A stretch of DNA of 64,000 nt from Siphonodentalium dalli (GCA_032622095.1 CP136061.1:136115587-136179586); one strand, 5' to 3'. Positions 11,141 to 23,058 are shown, numbered from the stretch's first letter. Notes: generated by a model from the sequence alone, not told the origin. Numbers and translations: made by a program.

Positions 11141-11642
11141 TTAAAGACACGGTTGGCCTTGGCGATGGGTATCCTGTGAAAAAATCTCCACCCGTCAAAA
11201 ACCGCCACAAACAGAAAGAACATCAAAATGTAGATAGACTTTGTACGTATACAAATAAGAAATATCGCATAAACAGTATGTTATGGTCATATGTTTGACC
11301 ATTGTTATGTAAACAAAAGCATAAAAAGTTACTTTTATGGTGTTTGTTTATATTATGATGGTAAACATAAAGAGCGTTCTTTGTTGGTGAATACCTGATA
11401 TGGAACTAATAAAGAGCGTTTATGCCATTTGTGTGTGATTAGCCAGTAGCATTGTGCTGTCTTCTGTAACACAATCAGGCTCTTGCTTAGGTAAAATATA
11501 GTAGGTCTTTATGATAACATGCTGTTTACGCGATGGTCACGGTATATATGAACGGAACTGTATGCGTTTTAATGTTTTTCTGTTTACGGTGTTTGGATCA
11601 AATATGAATATTTTCGACAATTAAGACCGCACGTGCCTTTAA
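11141..11642 (-). mobile_element. Family A TTAA-site MITE, copy A2
   Basis: A complete 502-bp copy inverted relative to A1 and A4, with TTAA at 11141-11144 and 11639-11642. The TIRs TTAAAGACACGG and CGCACGTGCCTTTAA are inverted. It is high in identity to A4 by eye. The insertion lies about 75 bp beyond C1. Confidence 0.92.
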
Positions 11643-12745
11643 ACGTGTTTTAAGCATATTTCTAATTAACAAGTAATGTTCTAAAATAAGAGCCACAGTT
11701 TCTGTCCCGGTTGAAATAAAATAATTGGAGAAAAGGTTATTTCCTAATGACTGAAACTCTCGCTGCATGCCTGTTTTCTGGTACTCAAAATTATTATTTT
11801 AATCCCCCAAGTACATACATAAACATATAGTTGGGTTGAAAACATTTTCGTCACCTATCACACACACTATTGTGATTTTATGCTTCAGTTTGTCATATCT
11901 CGATTACATGTATGTATTAATGTATTATATACATTAGAGTTGTTTTAATTCCTGTGATATGACTTTTGAAAGAAATGGGGTCCTATTTCCAAGGCATGTA
12001 ACACCACCGTGCGTCCCTTGTTATCCTGGTATATAGTAACAATAAAGCGTGTTTGAAAACTCTTCCGCCACGACGCTTCTCCACTGGGTTAGCATGTAAT
12101 GGTTCCAGGAAATAGTGATATATTGCTTCATATTGTGCTTGTGATTTATAGTTCACCTAACGCCCTGTAATGAATATATGCCAGTCAGCTAATATGGTAT
12201 AATATACGCCATATCGCATTATTGATCGTAAAAATCCGCCTGGAGACTACTGTGTTCGCGCCAACAAAAGGCTGTCCCGAATCGAATATGACAGTACTTC
12301 GGCGAACACTGGTACTCATGATGCATACAACCTTGAACATTTCAACTGAACTTTTTGGGCCGATTTGTCATCTCAAATTAAACCTGGTTTTGCAGTAATG
12401 GCGGTATTAACATAAGAATGTGAAAGATTGTGTTTTGTTATTTTCGTACCGCAAATGCTATCAGACCCAGTATTATATACTAAAAGGTCTTTTTATTTTT
12501 ATCTGGGACTATTTCTTTACGTGAGCAAACAATGCATATTTACGTGAAACGTCATCGCAGTACTATTAGAAGCCGATGTTAGTTTCTACGTCCCATTTTG
12601 TGTATATATAGTATGTTTTATCGAGGTTTTGGATCATGTGATAAATAGAATCTACAACTCGTCCCCAGTTAAAAGCTGAATTTATGAAACTCGTCCAGTA
12701 AATTAGGTCTGAACCTCACCAAAGGCTCGGTCCAGATCTCTACAT
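11643..12745. other. Unassigned DNA
   Basis: About 1.1 kb between A2 and A3 with no recognisable gene, RNA or repeat. Confidence 0.55.
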
Positions 12746-13258
12746 TTAAAGATACGGGCGGCGTTGGCGGTGGGTATGCTGTTTAAATATTCATCTCCGT
12801 CAAAAACTGCCATAAACAGAAATAATAGTAACATATAGACATACTTTGTTCTTATACCAATCAGAAATATGGCATAAGCAGTATGTTATTGTCAAATGTT
12901 TTTCCTTTGTTATGTAAACAAAAGCAAAAAACGTTTGTTTAGATCAGGATATGGTAAACATAAAGAGCGTTAGTTGTTACTGTTTTCCTGATATGGAAAT
13001 AATAAAGAGCGTTTATATCATTTGTGTGTGGTTAACCAATATAATTGCGCTGTGTTATGTAAACAGAAGCAAAACTTCTGTAACACGAGCAGGCTCTTGT
13101 TAACGTACACCATCGTATGTCTTGACGACAATATACTATTTACGCGCTGATTATGTTTGGCATATGAACAAAACTATATATTTTTTAATATTCCTTCTGT
13201 TGATGGCGATTTGAACAAATATGAATATTTCTGCAACGAACGCCGACCGTGCATTTAA
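12746..13258 (-). mobile_element. Family A TTAA-site MITE, copy A3 (diverged)
   Basis: Same order of internal blocks as A2 (AAAAACTGCC, TATGTAAACAAAAGC, AATAAAGAGCGTTTAT, GCAGGCTCTTG), with many substitutions. It is therefore the oldest full-length copy here. TTAA lies at 12746-12749 and 13255-13258. The 77-codon minus frame at 13151-13384 straddles its end and is a shadow. Confidence 0.85.
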
Positions 13259-13924
13259 GCTAGTCCTGGTTTTGCCGTGATATATAATTATGAAAATGTA
13301 AAAAAAAAAATCGTATACTGTTACTGTTGATTTTTCTACCGTAAATGCGCTTTCCATATATATGGAGAAGAGAAACTGGTTCAATCATAGTATATGCCAA
13401 AAAGAGCTGTTATAATATATCCGACTGTGAAACCCAAGACTGAAAGTGCCCGCATTGGATGAATCAATGTTAAATTCTGATTTGGATGTGAACTATAACA
13501 TAACCGAGTCTCGAGTCAGTCCGGAAATGTGATGCCAGCCCGGATAAGAAAAGAGTCATATTCAAAATCATAAGATCGCAGAGGAAGTTTTTCTTCTTCA
13601 TATAATTTGGTCACGATTCATTCCAACATTAGCCTCAGATCTAAACGGTGTCGGACGTGTGTATCAACCGGTGTTAGTGTGGCTAAAAGGCTAAGTCTGC
13701 ATTTCAATTTCTACTTTAAACCCTGCAGGGATTTAAACTGGATATGACGAATCGGGCATCGCAGTATGTTATGCTAACAAATGTGAAATGTACACAATAC
13801 TCACAATGAATTTAATTATCGGACATGGCATTCATCACATGGAGTTCTATAAATCACTCGAAAGTTCACTGGAAGCATGTTCCTTATAGATCATGCCATG
13901 AATCTCTTTTATTCTCTATATATA
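13259..13924. other. Unassigned DNA
   Basis: No gene or repeat recognised between A3 and the hairpin MITE. Confidence 0.55.
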
Positions 13925-14500
13925 CCGTTCATTGCGGGAGCTGCGCTGGCGCAACATTACAGGCCCTGTGCCAATTCATTCTCTTATATATGCGAGTCGA
14001 CCATAGGTCGCCTCGCATATATAAGAGAATGCATTGGCCTAACAATTTGTTATCATTTTTTCTTACATGCATTAACAATTTTTATAATTGTTTTATAATT
14101 TTTCTTACATTCTTCAACATTTATTATAAAAAAAATTTCTTACTTTACATAACATTTTTACCATTTTTCTTTAACAATTTTATTATTTTTTATTATTTTT
14201 TTCTTACATTCTTTTAAAATTTTGGATAATTTTTATCATTTTTTTCTTACATTCTTTTAAAATTTTAATCATTTCTTAACATTGTTGAACAATTTTTTGT
14301 CTTTTTATATCATTATTTCTCACATTTTTTAACAATTTGTTATCATATTTTCATTTTTATTACATTCTTTAACAATCATAAAACATAATTAAAATTTGTT
14401 ACCCCAATGCATTCTCTATGGTCGACTCGCATCTATAAGAGAATGCATTGACACCGGTTTTTCGCAAACTTTCAGGATGCTCCCATCATGAAAGGGTTAA
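13925..14500 (+). mobile_element. Twin-hairpin MITE, copy K1
   Basis: The right end reads CATGAAAGGGTTAA at 14487-14500. The left end near 13925 is degraded but still reads GGAGCTGCGCTGG, like the far end of K3. Two 67-bp-type hairpins face each other: 13971-14037 is complete and 14404-14450 is shortened to 47 bp. CCTGTG precedes the first hairpin. The spacer is T-rich low-complexity DNA built from TTCTTACATTCTTT and AACAATTT words, which produces the spurious open frame 13825-14217. Confidence 0.8.
13971..14037. repeat. 67-bp hairpin, copy 1
   Basis: The arm CATTCTCTTATATATGCGAG is followed by a short apex (TCGACCATAGGTCGC) and then the reverse-complement arm. Total length is 67 bp, equal to the copies at 39320-39386, 39468-39534, 49117-49183 and 49215-49281. 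There is one T/G departure in the outer left arm. Confidence 0.9.
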
Positions 14501-14797
14501 ACTCTCGCTACGAACGTAGAGATCATATTCCACCAGTTCAAAACCAGGGAACTTTATAACATTGAAGAAGGAACGCAGGTAGTAAATTTCTTAGTTAATA
14601 TCTGTGCATAATGTATTTCACCGTATATATATAGGTGCAGGTCGCAGGTCGATATTGCACGATTAAACCTAATTTTGTGAGCCGATTTCGTTTTGAATCG
14701 CGTTTGCAACCATGACATTTCTCCCGGGTAATCAATTCAATGTTTATCACGAACTCGGCATACAAAAGTCGCGCCTAAATCACGTAGTGTCGAGCTA

Positions 14798-15252
14798 TAG
14801 GTTACACTGGTGTAAATGTTTTCCATAGGCCTCAGTGCTAACGTTTTAGCGTATAGTGTTGGCAATATAAATGTTGGGTCCAAAATTTTCTTTAAATCTG
14901 AAAAATTGACATTTTGGGAAACTTTTTACACAAAAAAATCATGTCTGTCTAGCAGGGAATTCGCCTTTAAATCTTATGTTTTCGTAACTAGTGTCAGAAC
15001 CGCATAAAAAAATACAGTCATATTTTAGACCACACCAAAAAATTCAAACTTCACTACAAAGGGTTAATTCCTGTGCCAATGGTTATTTTACCTATGGGAA
15101 ATCATAGGGAAGAGGTGTGACGATTTTTTTATGTGAAAAGCACACAAGGCTATTGACCAATCAGGGCCCAGAGTCTATTTTATTCTCTCCTATATATTCC
15201 TCCCGCATCCGCCAGATGTCACTCGGAACCTTATTTACACCAGTGTAACCTA
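14798..15252. mobile_element. 455-bp TIR element, copy D1
   Basis: Ends TAGGTTACACTGGTGTAAAT and its inverse, each itself containing a small palindrome. TA at the ends may be the target site. It is the same length as D2 and nearly identical (one A/C difference seen, near 15050). An identical 63-codon frame in both copies has no recognisable domain and is not called as a gene. Confidence 0.9.
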
Positions 15253-16150
15253 AAGCGATAGCCCGCTTTTTCGCGGAATAATTGTAACTCCCTACAATTC
15301 TTCAGAATTGCCCATCAATCGAAAAAATGTGTTCAAAAACAATATCACTTCTGTGGTTCTTTATTTATCACACACAATTTAACCCCACCCCCTTTAACAA
15401 ATTATTCATCAAAAAAGCACAATTTTCCACCACCAGTCATGTTCAGGCCCCATTTTCACTCAGTTTTAGGGGTCTGGTGTTGCAAACTTGGATCAGCTAT
15501 GGAAGACTGTTCAATATTCTTTCCATGAGAGAACTTCTGGTGATGTGAGGTCATTGAGTCCAGATCTGATCAGCTGAGCATCAAGCGCATGACTTTATCA
15601 GCACATTGAAGAATAAAATATGACATTTTCAGGTCTGCAAGGGTGATCCAAGATAACTGGATGTGGGTGTATATTGAATTAGTTGAATAAAGATATGATC
15701 TCTTTGAATTGCTGGAGCATTTTCTTAAATGTGTCCAAGTTTTAATGCTATTAACCTTCAAATGACCATACCCACCAGTGGAAATGACACACTTTTATGA
15801 TATATATCTGTATATCACTGGCTATAAAATCCAAAATACTTGTTAAATTAGGTTCTTATAACAATTGATATATGTGTCGTTGACATGCCCATGTTATGGG
15901 TCATTTGCATTATCATGTGACTATTACCACCTTGAAATTTTTTGAAAATACCTTGAAAAATTGGCATTTTTTATGAAAAATCTTACTATTTTTTTGGCTG
16001 ATGTAAGTGAAAGAAGGCATCAGCAGCAAGAATAGCCACATCAAGCATGAGATATTCATTGGACTGAAAGACCAGGCTCTGTAAAATGCATTAAAATGCT
16101 TTAAAGTGACTCCCAGGAATCAAAAATGATAAAAAGCTATTTTTTCCCTT
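15253..16150. other. Segment between two D copies
   Basis: About 900 bp bracketed by direct copies D1 and D2. No gene is recognised. Minor open frames at 15327-15548 and 15570-15761 have no domain signature. Confidence 0.5.
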
Positions 16151-16605
16151 TAGGTTACACTGGTGTAAATGTTTTCCATAGGCCTCAGTGCTAACGTTTT
16201 AGCGTATAGTGTTGGCAATATAAATGTTGGGTCCAAAATTTTCTTTAAATCTGAAAAATTGACATTTTGGGAAACTTTTTACACAAAAAAATCATGTCTG
16301 TCTAGCAGGGAATTCGCCTTTAAATCTTATGTTTTCGTAACTAGTGTCAGAACCGCATAAAAAAATACAGTCATATTTTAGACCACACCAACAAATTCAA
16401 ACTTCACTACAAAGGGTTAATTCCTGTGCCAATGGTTATTTTACCTATGGGAAATCATAGGGAAGAGGTGTGACGATTTTTTTATGTGAAAAGCACACAA
16501 GGCTATTGACCAATCAGGGCCCAGAGTCTATTTTATTCTCTCCTATATATTCCTCCCGCATCCGCCAGATGTCACTCGGAACCTTATTTACACCAGTGTA
16601 ACCTA
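16151..16605. mobile_element. 455-bp TIR element, copy D2
   Basis: Direct copy of D1 with identical termini and length. The near-identity points to recent transposition or recent segmental copying. The 16606-16725 stretch that follows is unassigned. Confidence 0.9.
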
Positions 16606-17220
16606 TACCCTATAGCGAAATACATTATTAAGCAACAGGTTTTTCAGTGTTTTAACCGATAGAATATGTTCTCTATTAGCGTAGCCAGATCAGAGATCCG
16701 TGACATAATAAAGTTCCTTTAGCCTGTCTCTGTCTGACCGCGACAAGAAACAAACTGTAAAATCTGGGAGCTTTTGTTCCAGACACTCATGCGGTGATGG
16801 CGGTGGTGGTGGTGGTGGTGGTGGTGGGTGGGTGGTGGTGGTGGTGGTGTGAGTGACGTCAATGAAGATTAATGTAGCAGTTTAGCGTCAAGAGCATTTC
16901 GTTTAGTCATTCACTGACGAATTTATCGGGAATGGATCCTTCTTGTCAATATCAGTTCATGGAAACTGCATGGATACTTCATCTCCATTGTACTAAAATA
17001 GTGAACATCACGCTACGCTAATAATTATAGTCGACGTATTAAAATGGGGAAAAACGACAACATGACATAACCATTCAGTGTCTGTGCATTACATTGTTAA
17101 CCAGATCAAACACGATATGGACACCAAGAAGGATTAAATACGCCTGATGGGTCCTACTAAAACCCGACCGCACCCGACCGCACCCGACCGCACCCGACCG
17201 GACCGGACCGCACCCGACCG

Positions 17221-18061
17221 GACCGCCCCCAGTGGTCCGAGCGAGATGGGGTTTGCACTATCGTGTAGAATGGACCCGAATGTACCAAAGTTCCAATCCC
17301 CAAGTCGATAGCTCGAGCGGACACGGCACTGTTAACCCTTTACTGGCGGCCGTTTCCACCAGGTACGGGAAATCCAAAAAGGCGCCGACCGCACCTCCCA
17401 TGACTGCCTGACCACGGAAATGGACATTATATCATGACGTGAATACCCATATGCATCCATGGGCGATCGGACAAGTCGCTAGCTGCAGCGGAAATGAATA
17501 AATTAACCCATACGCTGCTGCCGAATTCGCTATAAATGTACGCAAAAAACGCCGAAATTAACACCCGCCGACCGGACCGCCCCTAGGAGTCCGAGCGAGA
17601 TGGGGTTTGCACTATCGTGTAGAATGGACCCGAATGTACCAAAGTTCCAATTCCCAAGTCGATAGCTCGAGCGGACACGGCACTGTTAACCCCTGACTGC
17701 GGCCGTTTCCACCAGGTACGGGAAATCAAAAAAGGCGCCGTCCGCACCTCCCCTGACTGCCTGACCACGGAAATGGACATTATATCATGAAGTGAATACC
17801 CATATGGATCCATGGGCGATCGGACAAGTCGCTAGCTGCAGCGGAAGTGAATAAATTAACCCATACGCTGCTGCCGAATTCGCTATAAATGTACGCAAAA
17901 AACGCCGAAATTAACACCCGCCGACCGGACCGCCCCTAGGGGTCCGAGCGAGATGGGGTTTGCACTATCGTGTAGAATGGACCCGAATGTACCAAAGTTC
18001 CAATCCCCAAGTCGATAGCTCGAGCGGACACGGCACTGTTAACCCCTGACTGGCGGCCGTA
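17221..18061 (-). repeat. E1 left satellite array (~354-bp units)
   Basis: Unit starts at GACCGCCCC are 17221, 17575 and 17928, giving a period of 353-354 bp. The last unit is cut off at 18061 inside the GGCGGCCGT block. Each unit contains a TTAACCCCTGACTGGCGG hairpin stem partner and an AATTAACCCATACGCTGCTG block. The open frame 17583-17813 is a shadow of the array. Confidence 0.92.
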
Positions 18062-18892
18062 CCATTAACCTGGATTTCGTTTCCATTGTTTAACGGAAAT
18101 TACTTTTGGAGCTATATTGATTCACCCAATCTCAGAAATCGAAAAATAACGATAATGCGCGATAAGCAGGTGTTCGAGATCATCGAGGAAATTACCGAGA
18201 GAAATATCAATGTTTCGGAGGGATATCCCACAGGTCCCTGGCACAATACACCCAAACCACTCAAAGACATATATGTATTTGGGTGGTTGGGGTCTATTGT
18301 GCCAGGGGTCTGTGGGATATCACGCGAGAAAATATGCGTTCTTATCATAATAAAGCCTGCTTCCATGTGCTAACTTTGAACATATCTCAACATAAGTGTT
18401 TCTATGTTTGTGAAACACCATACTTCTCGTGCATTATAATTTGTCGATTTTGTCATTATACATTTGTCTCTGTTTGCGTTTGAAAATATCACTGATACTT
18501 CGGCTCAAAGTGTTGTAATCAACTTCAATTTTAATAGCCAACAAACATTCTGTTAGATATAGATACATCTAGGCAAAGAAAATAAATTACACACACTGTA
18601 TAACTCCGCCTATAGATGTTGTGTTTAATTTTATTCATTGCGCTTGCAACATTTCCGATATATCCAGAGATATTAAAAAGATAAGATGGCCACTTGAGAC
18701 CATGATTTTTCAACAAAATTCGGAAAGATTTAACATTAAAGTGTGCACACGTGCATACATCTATAGTGATGAAATGGTTAAAAAGCCAAGAGGACTGTAG
18801 GTGGCTTGTTTCTCACCAACACGCGTTCAAATTCGATAGCTATCTTATAGATGGCATCTCAATCATGTCTGTAACATTTCATATTGCTTTGC
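18062..18892. other. Unique centre of E1
   Basis: About 830 bp not found in E2. It contains the hairpin at 18222-18321 and otherwise nothing recognisable. Overlapping open frames on both strands (18086-18373 and 18112-18366) mirror each other across the hairpin and are not good gene candidates. The segment may be captured DNA or a later insertion that removed the original centre. Confidence 0.7.
18222..18321. repeat. Long hairpin in E1 centre
   Basis: Left arm GATATCCCACAGGTCCCTGG, then CACAATACACCC; right arm GGGTCTATTGTGCCAGGGG, then TCTGTGGGATATC. The arms are about 48 bp with few mismatches. It is related to the hairpin at 751-863. Confidence 0.9.
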
Positions 18893-20985
18893 GTTTTTGC
18901 GTACATTTATAGCGAATTCGGCAGCAGCGTATGGGTTAATTTATTCACTTCCGCTACAGCTAGCGACTTGTCCGATCGCCCATGGATGCACATGGGTATT
19001 CACTTCATGATATAATGTCCATTTCCGTGGTCAGGCAGTCATGGGAGGTGCGGTCGGCGCCTTTTTTATTTCCCGTACCTGGTGGAAACGGCCGCCAGTC
19101 AGGTGTTAACAGTGCCGTGTCCGCTCGAGCTATCGACTTGGAGATTGGAACTTTGGTACATTCGGGTCCATTCTACACGATAGTGCAAACCCCATCTCGC
19201 TCGGACCCCTAGGGGCGGTCCGGTCGGCGTGTGTTAATTTCGGCGTTTTTGCGTACATTTATAGCGAATTCGGCAGCAGCGTATGGGTTAATTTATTCAC
19301 TTCCGCTGCAGCTAGCGACTTGTCCGATCTCCCATGGATGCATATGGGTATTCACTTCATGATATAATGTCCATTTCCGTGGTCAGGCAGTCAGGGGAGG
19401 TGCGGTCGGCGCCTTTTTTGATTTCCAGTACCTGGCGGAAACGGCCGCCAATCAGGGGTTAACAGTGCCGTGTCCGCTCGAGCTATCGACTTGGGCATTG
19501 GAACTTTGGTACATTCGGGTCCATTCTACACGATAGTGCAAACCCCATCTCGCTCGGACCCCTGCATGGGGGCGGTCCGGTCGGCGGGTGTTAATTTCGG
19601 CGTTTTTTTGCGTACATTTATAGCGAATTCGGCAGCAGCGTATGGGTTAATTATTCACTTCCGTTGCAGCTAGCGACTTGTCCGATCGCCCATGGATGCA
19701 TATGGGTATTCACTTCATGATATAATGTCCATTTGCGTGGTCAGGCAGTCAGGGGAGGTGCGGTCGGCGCCTTTTTTGATTCCCCGTACCTGGCGGAAAC
19801 GGCCGCCAGTCAGGGGTTAACAGTGCCGTGTCCGCTCGAGCTATCGACTTGGGGATTGGAGCTTTGGTACATTCGGGTCCATTCTACACGATAGTGAAAA
19901 CACCATCTCGCTCGGACCCCATGGGGCGGTCCGGTCGGCGGGTGTTAAATTCGGCGTTTTTTGTACATTTATAGCGAATTCGGCAGCAGCTTATTGGTTA
20001 ATTTATTCACTTCCGCTGCAGCTAGCGACTTGTCCGATCGCCCATGGATGCATATGGGTAATCACTTCATGATATAATGTCCATTTCCGTGGTCAGGCAG
20101 TCATGGGAGGTGCGGTCGGCGCCTTTTTTGATTTCCAGTACCTGGCGGAAACGGCCGCCAGTGAGGGGTTAACAGTGCCGTGTTCGATCGAGCTATCGAC
20201 TTGGGGATTGGAACTTTGGTACATTCGGGTCTATTCTACACGATAGTGTAAACCCCATCTCGCTCGGACCCATGGGCGGTCCGGTCGGCGGGTGTTAATT
20301 TCGGCGTTTTTTGTACATTTATAGCGAATTCGGCAGCAGCGGATTGGTTAATTTATTCACTTCCGCTGCAGCTAGCGACTTGTCAGATCGCCCATGGATG
20401 CATATAGGTATTCACTTCATGATATAATGTCCATTTCCGTGGTCAGGCAGTCAGGGGAGGTGCGGTCGGTGCCTTTTTTGATTTCCAGTACCTGGCGGAA
20501 ACGGCCGCCAGTCAGGGGTTAACAGTGCCGTGTCCGCTCGAGCTATCGACTTGGGGATTGGAACTTTGGTACATTCGGGTCCATTCTACACGATAGTGCA
20601 CACCCCATCTCGCTCGGACCCCTAGGGGCGGTCCGGTCGGCGGGTGTTAATTTCGGCGTTTTTGCGTACATTTATAGCGAATTCGGCAGCAGCGTATGGG
20701 TTAATTTATTCACTTCCGCTGCAGCTAGCGACTTGTCCGATCGCCCATGGATGCATATGGGTATTCACTTCATGATATAATGTCCATTTCCGTGGTCAGG
20801 CAGTCAGGGGAGGTGCGGTCGGCGCCTGTTTTGATTTCCAGTACCTGGCGGAAACGGCCGCCAGTCAGGGGTTAACAGTGCCGTGTCCGCTCGAGCTATC
20901 GACTTGGGGATTGGAACTTTGGTACATTCGGGTCCATTCTACACGATAGTGCAAACCCCATCTCGCTCGGACCCCTGGGGGCGGT
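18893..20985 (+). repeat. E1 right satellite array (~354-bp units, inverted)
   Basis: About six units in opposite orientation to the left array, with GCGTACATTTATAGCGAATT and GCGGTCCGGTCGGCGGG blocks recurring about every 355 bp. It ends in decamers CGGGTGCGGT before the TIR. Short open frames (18982, 19470, 20883) are array shadows. Confidence 0.92.
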
Positions 20986-21120
20986 CCGGTCGGGTGCGGT
21001 CGGGTCCGGTCGGGTGCGGTCGGGTGCGGTCGGGTTTTAGTAGGACCGCGCCTGATTGCATAGTCACCCCACAGGGTACATACATGTAGAACCGCCGAAG
21101 TAAGGCAAACAATCTAGCTC

Positions 21121-21884
21121 ATGCATACATACATACATATATATACATACATACATAATACATACATGCATTCATATATACATATACATACATACTTACA
21201 TACCTATACATACCTATACATGTATACATATACATACATACATACATATACATACATATACATACATATACATACATATACATACATATACATACATATA
21301 CATACATATACATACATATACATACATATACATACATATACATACATATACATACATATACATACATATACATACATATACATACATATACATACATATA
21401 CATACATATACATACATATACATACATATACATACATATACATACATATACATACATATACATACATATACATACATATACATACATATACATACATATA
21501 CATACATATACATACATATACATACATATACATACATATACATACATATACATACATATACATACATATACATACATATACATACATATACATACATATA
21601 CATACATATACATACATATACATACATATACATACATATACATACATATACATACATATACATACATATACATACATATACATACATATACATACATATA
21701 CATACATATACATACATATACATACATATACATACATATACATACATATACATACATATACATACATATACATACATATACATACATATACATACATATA
21801 CATACATATACATACATATACATACATATACATACATACATATACATACATACATACACATACATGTATGCATGCATGCATGCA

Positions 21885-21887
<3 letters not shown>
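21121..21887. repeat. 10-bp microsatellite (CATACATATA)n
   Basis: Imperfect at the margins and essentially perfect from about 21237 to 21836 (about 60 units). It explains the long open frames on both strands here, which translate to monotonous Tyr/Ile/His or Tyr/Val/Cys repeats and are not genes. It lies inside the duplicated unit, where the other copy has no such tract. Confidence 0.98.

Positions 21888-21944
<57 letters not shown>
21888..21944. repeat. (TA)n run
   Basis: About 28 TA units directly following a short ATGC run and the 10-bp microsatellite. Confidence 0.97.
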
Positions 21945-21948
<4 letters not shown>

Positions 21949-22114
21949 CATGCATATATATACACACATACATACATACCCATGCATGCGAGGCTGGTTC
22001 TAACCCTGATAAACGCGAATTTCTTATCACGCTCAGAGAACCAGGGATGGTCATTTCTGGGTAAGTTTGTCAGCAGCTTTCGTGGAATCGGTGGATTATA
22101 CGCACAGTGAATGA

Positions 22115-22670
22115 TCGCTATGTCTGTCTGACCACGGAGTGGAACAACCCGTAAACTCTAGGAGCTTTTGTTCCAGACACCCATGCGGTGATGGTGGTGT
22201 TGTGAGTGACGTCAATGAAGATTAATGTAGCAACTTGGTGTCAAGAGCATTGCGTTTAGTCATCCACTGACGAAGTTATCGGCAATAAATCCTTCTTGTC
22301 AATATCAGTTCATGGAAACTGCACGCACACTTCGACTCCATTATACTAAAATAGTGAACATCACGTTATGCAAGTCAACGTATTGAAATGGGGAAAAACG
22401 ACAACAGGACAGAATCATTCAGTACTATGTATACATGACATCGCATTGCTAACCACGATATGGAAACACGAGAAGGGTTAAATTCTCCTGACTACAGATT
22501 CATCCGCCCAACGCAAATAAAATTGCTGAAGTCGGGCAAACAATCTAGCTCACTATAAGCTCATGCATGTTGCACGGAAAGCTGGTTCCAACCATGATAT
22601 GCTCAGATTTGTGACCCACGCTGAGAGAACCAGGGATGGTCAGTTCAGGTTAAGTTTGTCAGTTAAGCGT
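22115..22670 (+). repeat. Tandem-duplicated unit, copy 2 (uninterrupted)
   Basis: Matches copy 1 in order. At the point where E1 sits in copy 1, copy 2 reads AAGGGTTAAATTCTCCTGAC without an insert. It serves as a paralogous empty site. Confidence 0.85.
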
Positions 22671-23058
22671 TTTATGAATATGTTGCCTGTCCCTTGTATT
22701 ATAAAATTTGTTGTGTTTCGCTATGAGTGGGAAAATTTTCAACACGTTATTGATCTCGTGATTTAAATATATCCAACCATGTTCGCAGTATTTGTAATTG
22801 TTATCGACTATTAAAGAGAGTGGATTCTGCCTGGCAATGAGCTGCTGTACGTAACCGACCAATGAAATTGCGCCCAGTATGAGTCATGGCCAATGGAATG
22901 GACGGCATATATATCCCATCAATACTGATCAATACAGCAATGAAAACGTTGTGCTACACCGAACTGCAACTGTTAACTGTTTTAAACTGTTAACATTTCA
23001 ATATTCATCTGTTCTAACTTTCATGACTTAATAAAATTTGATTTTAATGAAATCTAAA
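22671..23058. other. Unassigned DNA
   Basis: AT-rich, no recognisable gene or repeat. Confidence 0.5.

Larger units (their letters stand above)
17149..21048. mobile_element. Element E1: palindromic satellite-bearing transposon
   Basis: A 3,900-bp element flanked by a perfect 8-bp duplication, CGCCTGAT (17141-17148 and 21049-21056). The TIR is [C/G]-GGTCCTACTAAAACCCGACC, followed on both sides by tandem CACCCGACCG decamers. Inside, tandem units of about 354 bp run in one orientation from 17221 to 18061 (about 2.4 units) and in the opposite orientation from 18893 to about 20985 (about 6 units), around a unique 830-bp centre. No transposase is encoded. An 8-bp duplication is seen in hAT, P, Merlin and Zisupton/KDZ superfamilies, and I cannot choose between them. 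The second copy is E2. Confidence 0.92.
16725..22080 (+). repeat. Tandem-duplicated unit, copy 1 (expanded by insertions)
   Basis: The sequence from GTCTGTCTGACC (near 16727) to 17148 matches 22123-22490 in order, with shared blocks GAGCTTTTGTTCCAGACAC, GTGAGTGACGTCAATGAAGA and TCTTGTCAATATCAGTTCAT. It resumes at 21049-21120 (GGCAAACAATCTAGCTC) and at 21985-22080 (GAGAACCAGGGATGGTCA). Copy 1 is split by element E1 and by the 10-bp microsatellite. A (GGT)n run lies at 16800-16850. A third partial copy is at 31862-31990. Confidence 0.85.

Noticed and set aside
13825-14217. 130-codon plus frame rich in Phe
   Set aside because: It crosses the hairpin and the T-rich spacer of the K1 MITE.
14816-16360. 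Identical 63-codon frames at 14816-15007 and 16169-16360
   Set aside because: Identity follows from the D1/D2 duplication; no domain, and short length fits chance.
17149-21048. Left and right arrays read as LTRs of a retroelement
   Set aside because: They are inverted rather than direct, the flanking duplication is 8 bp, and no primer-binding site, polypurine tract or gag/pol frame is present.
21119-22064. Long open frames of 257-311 codons on both strands
   Set aside because: They translate the 10-bp microsatellite into monotonous repeats on both strands; no gene.
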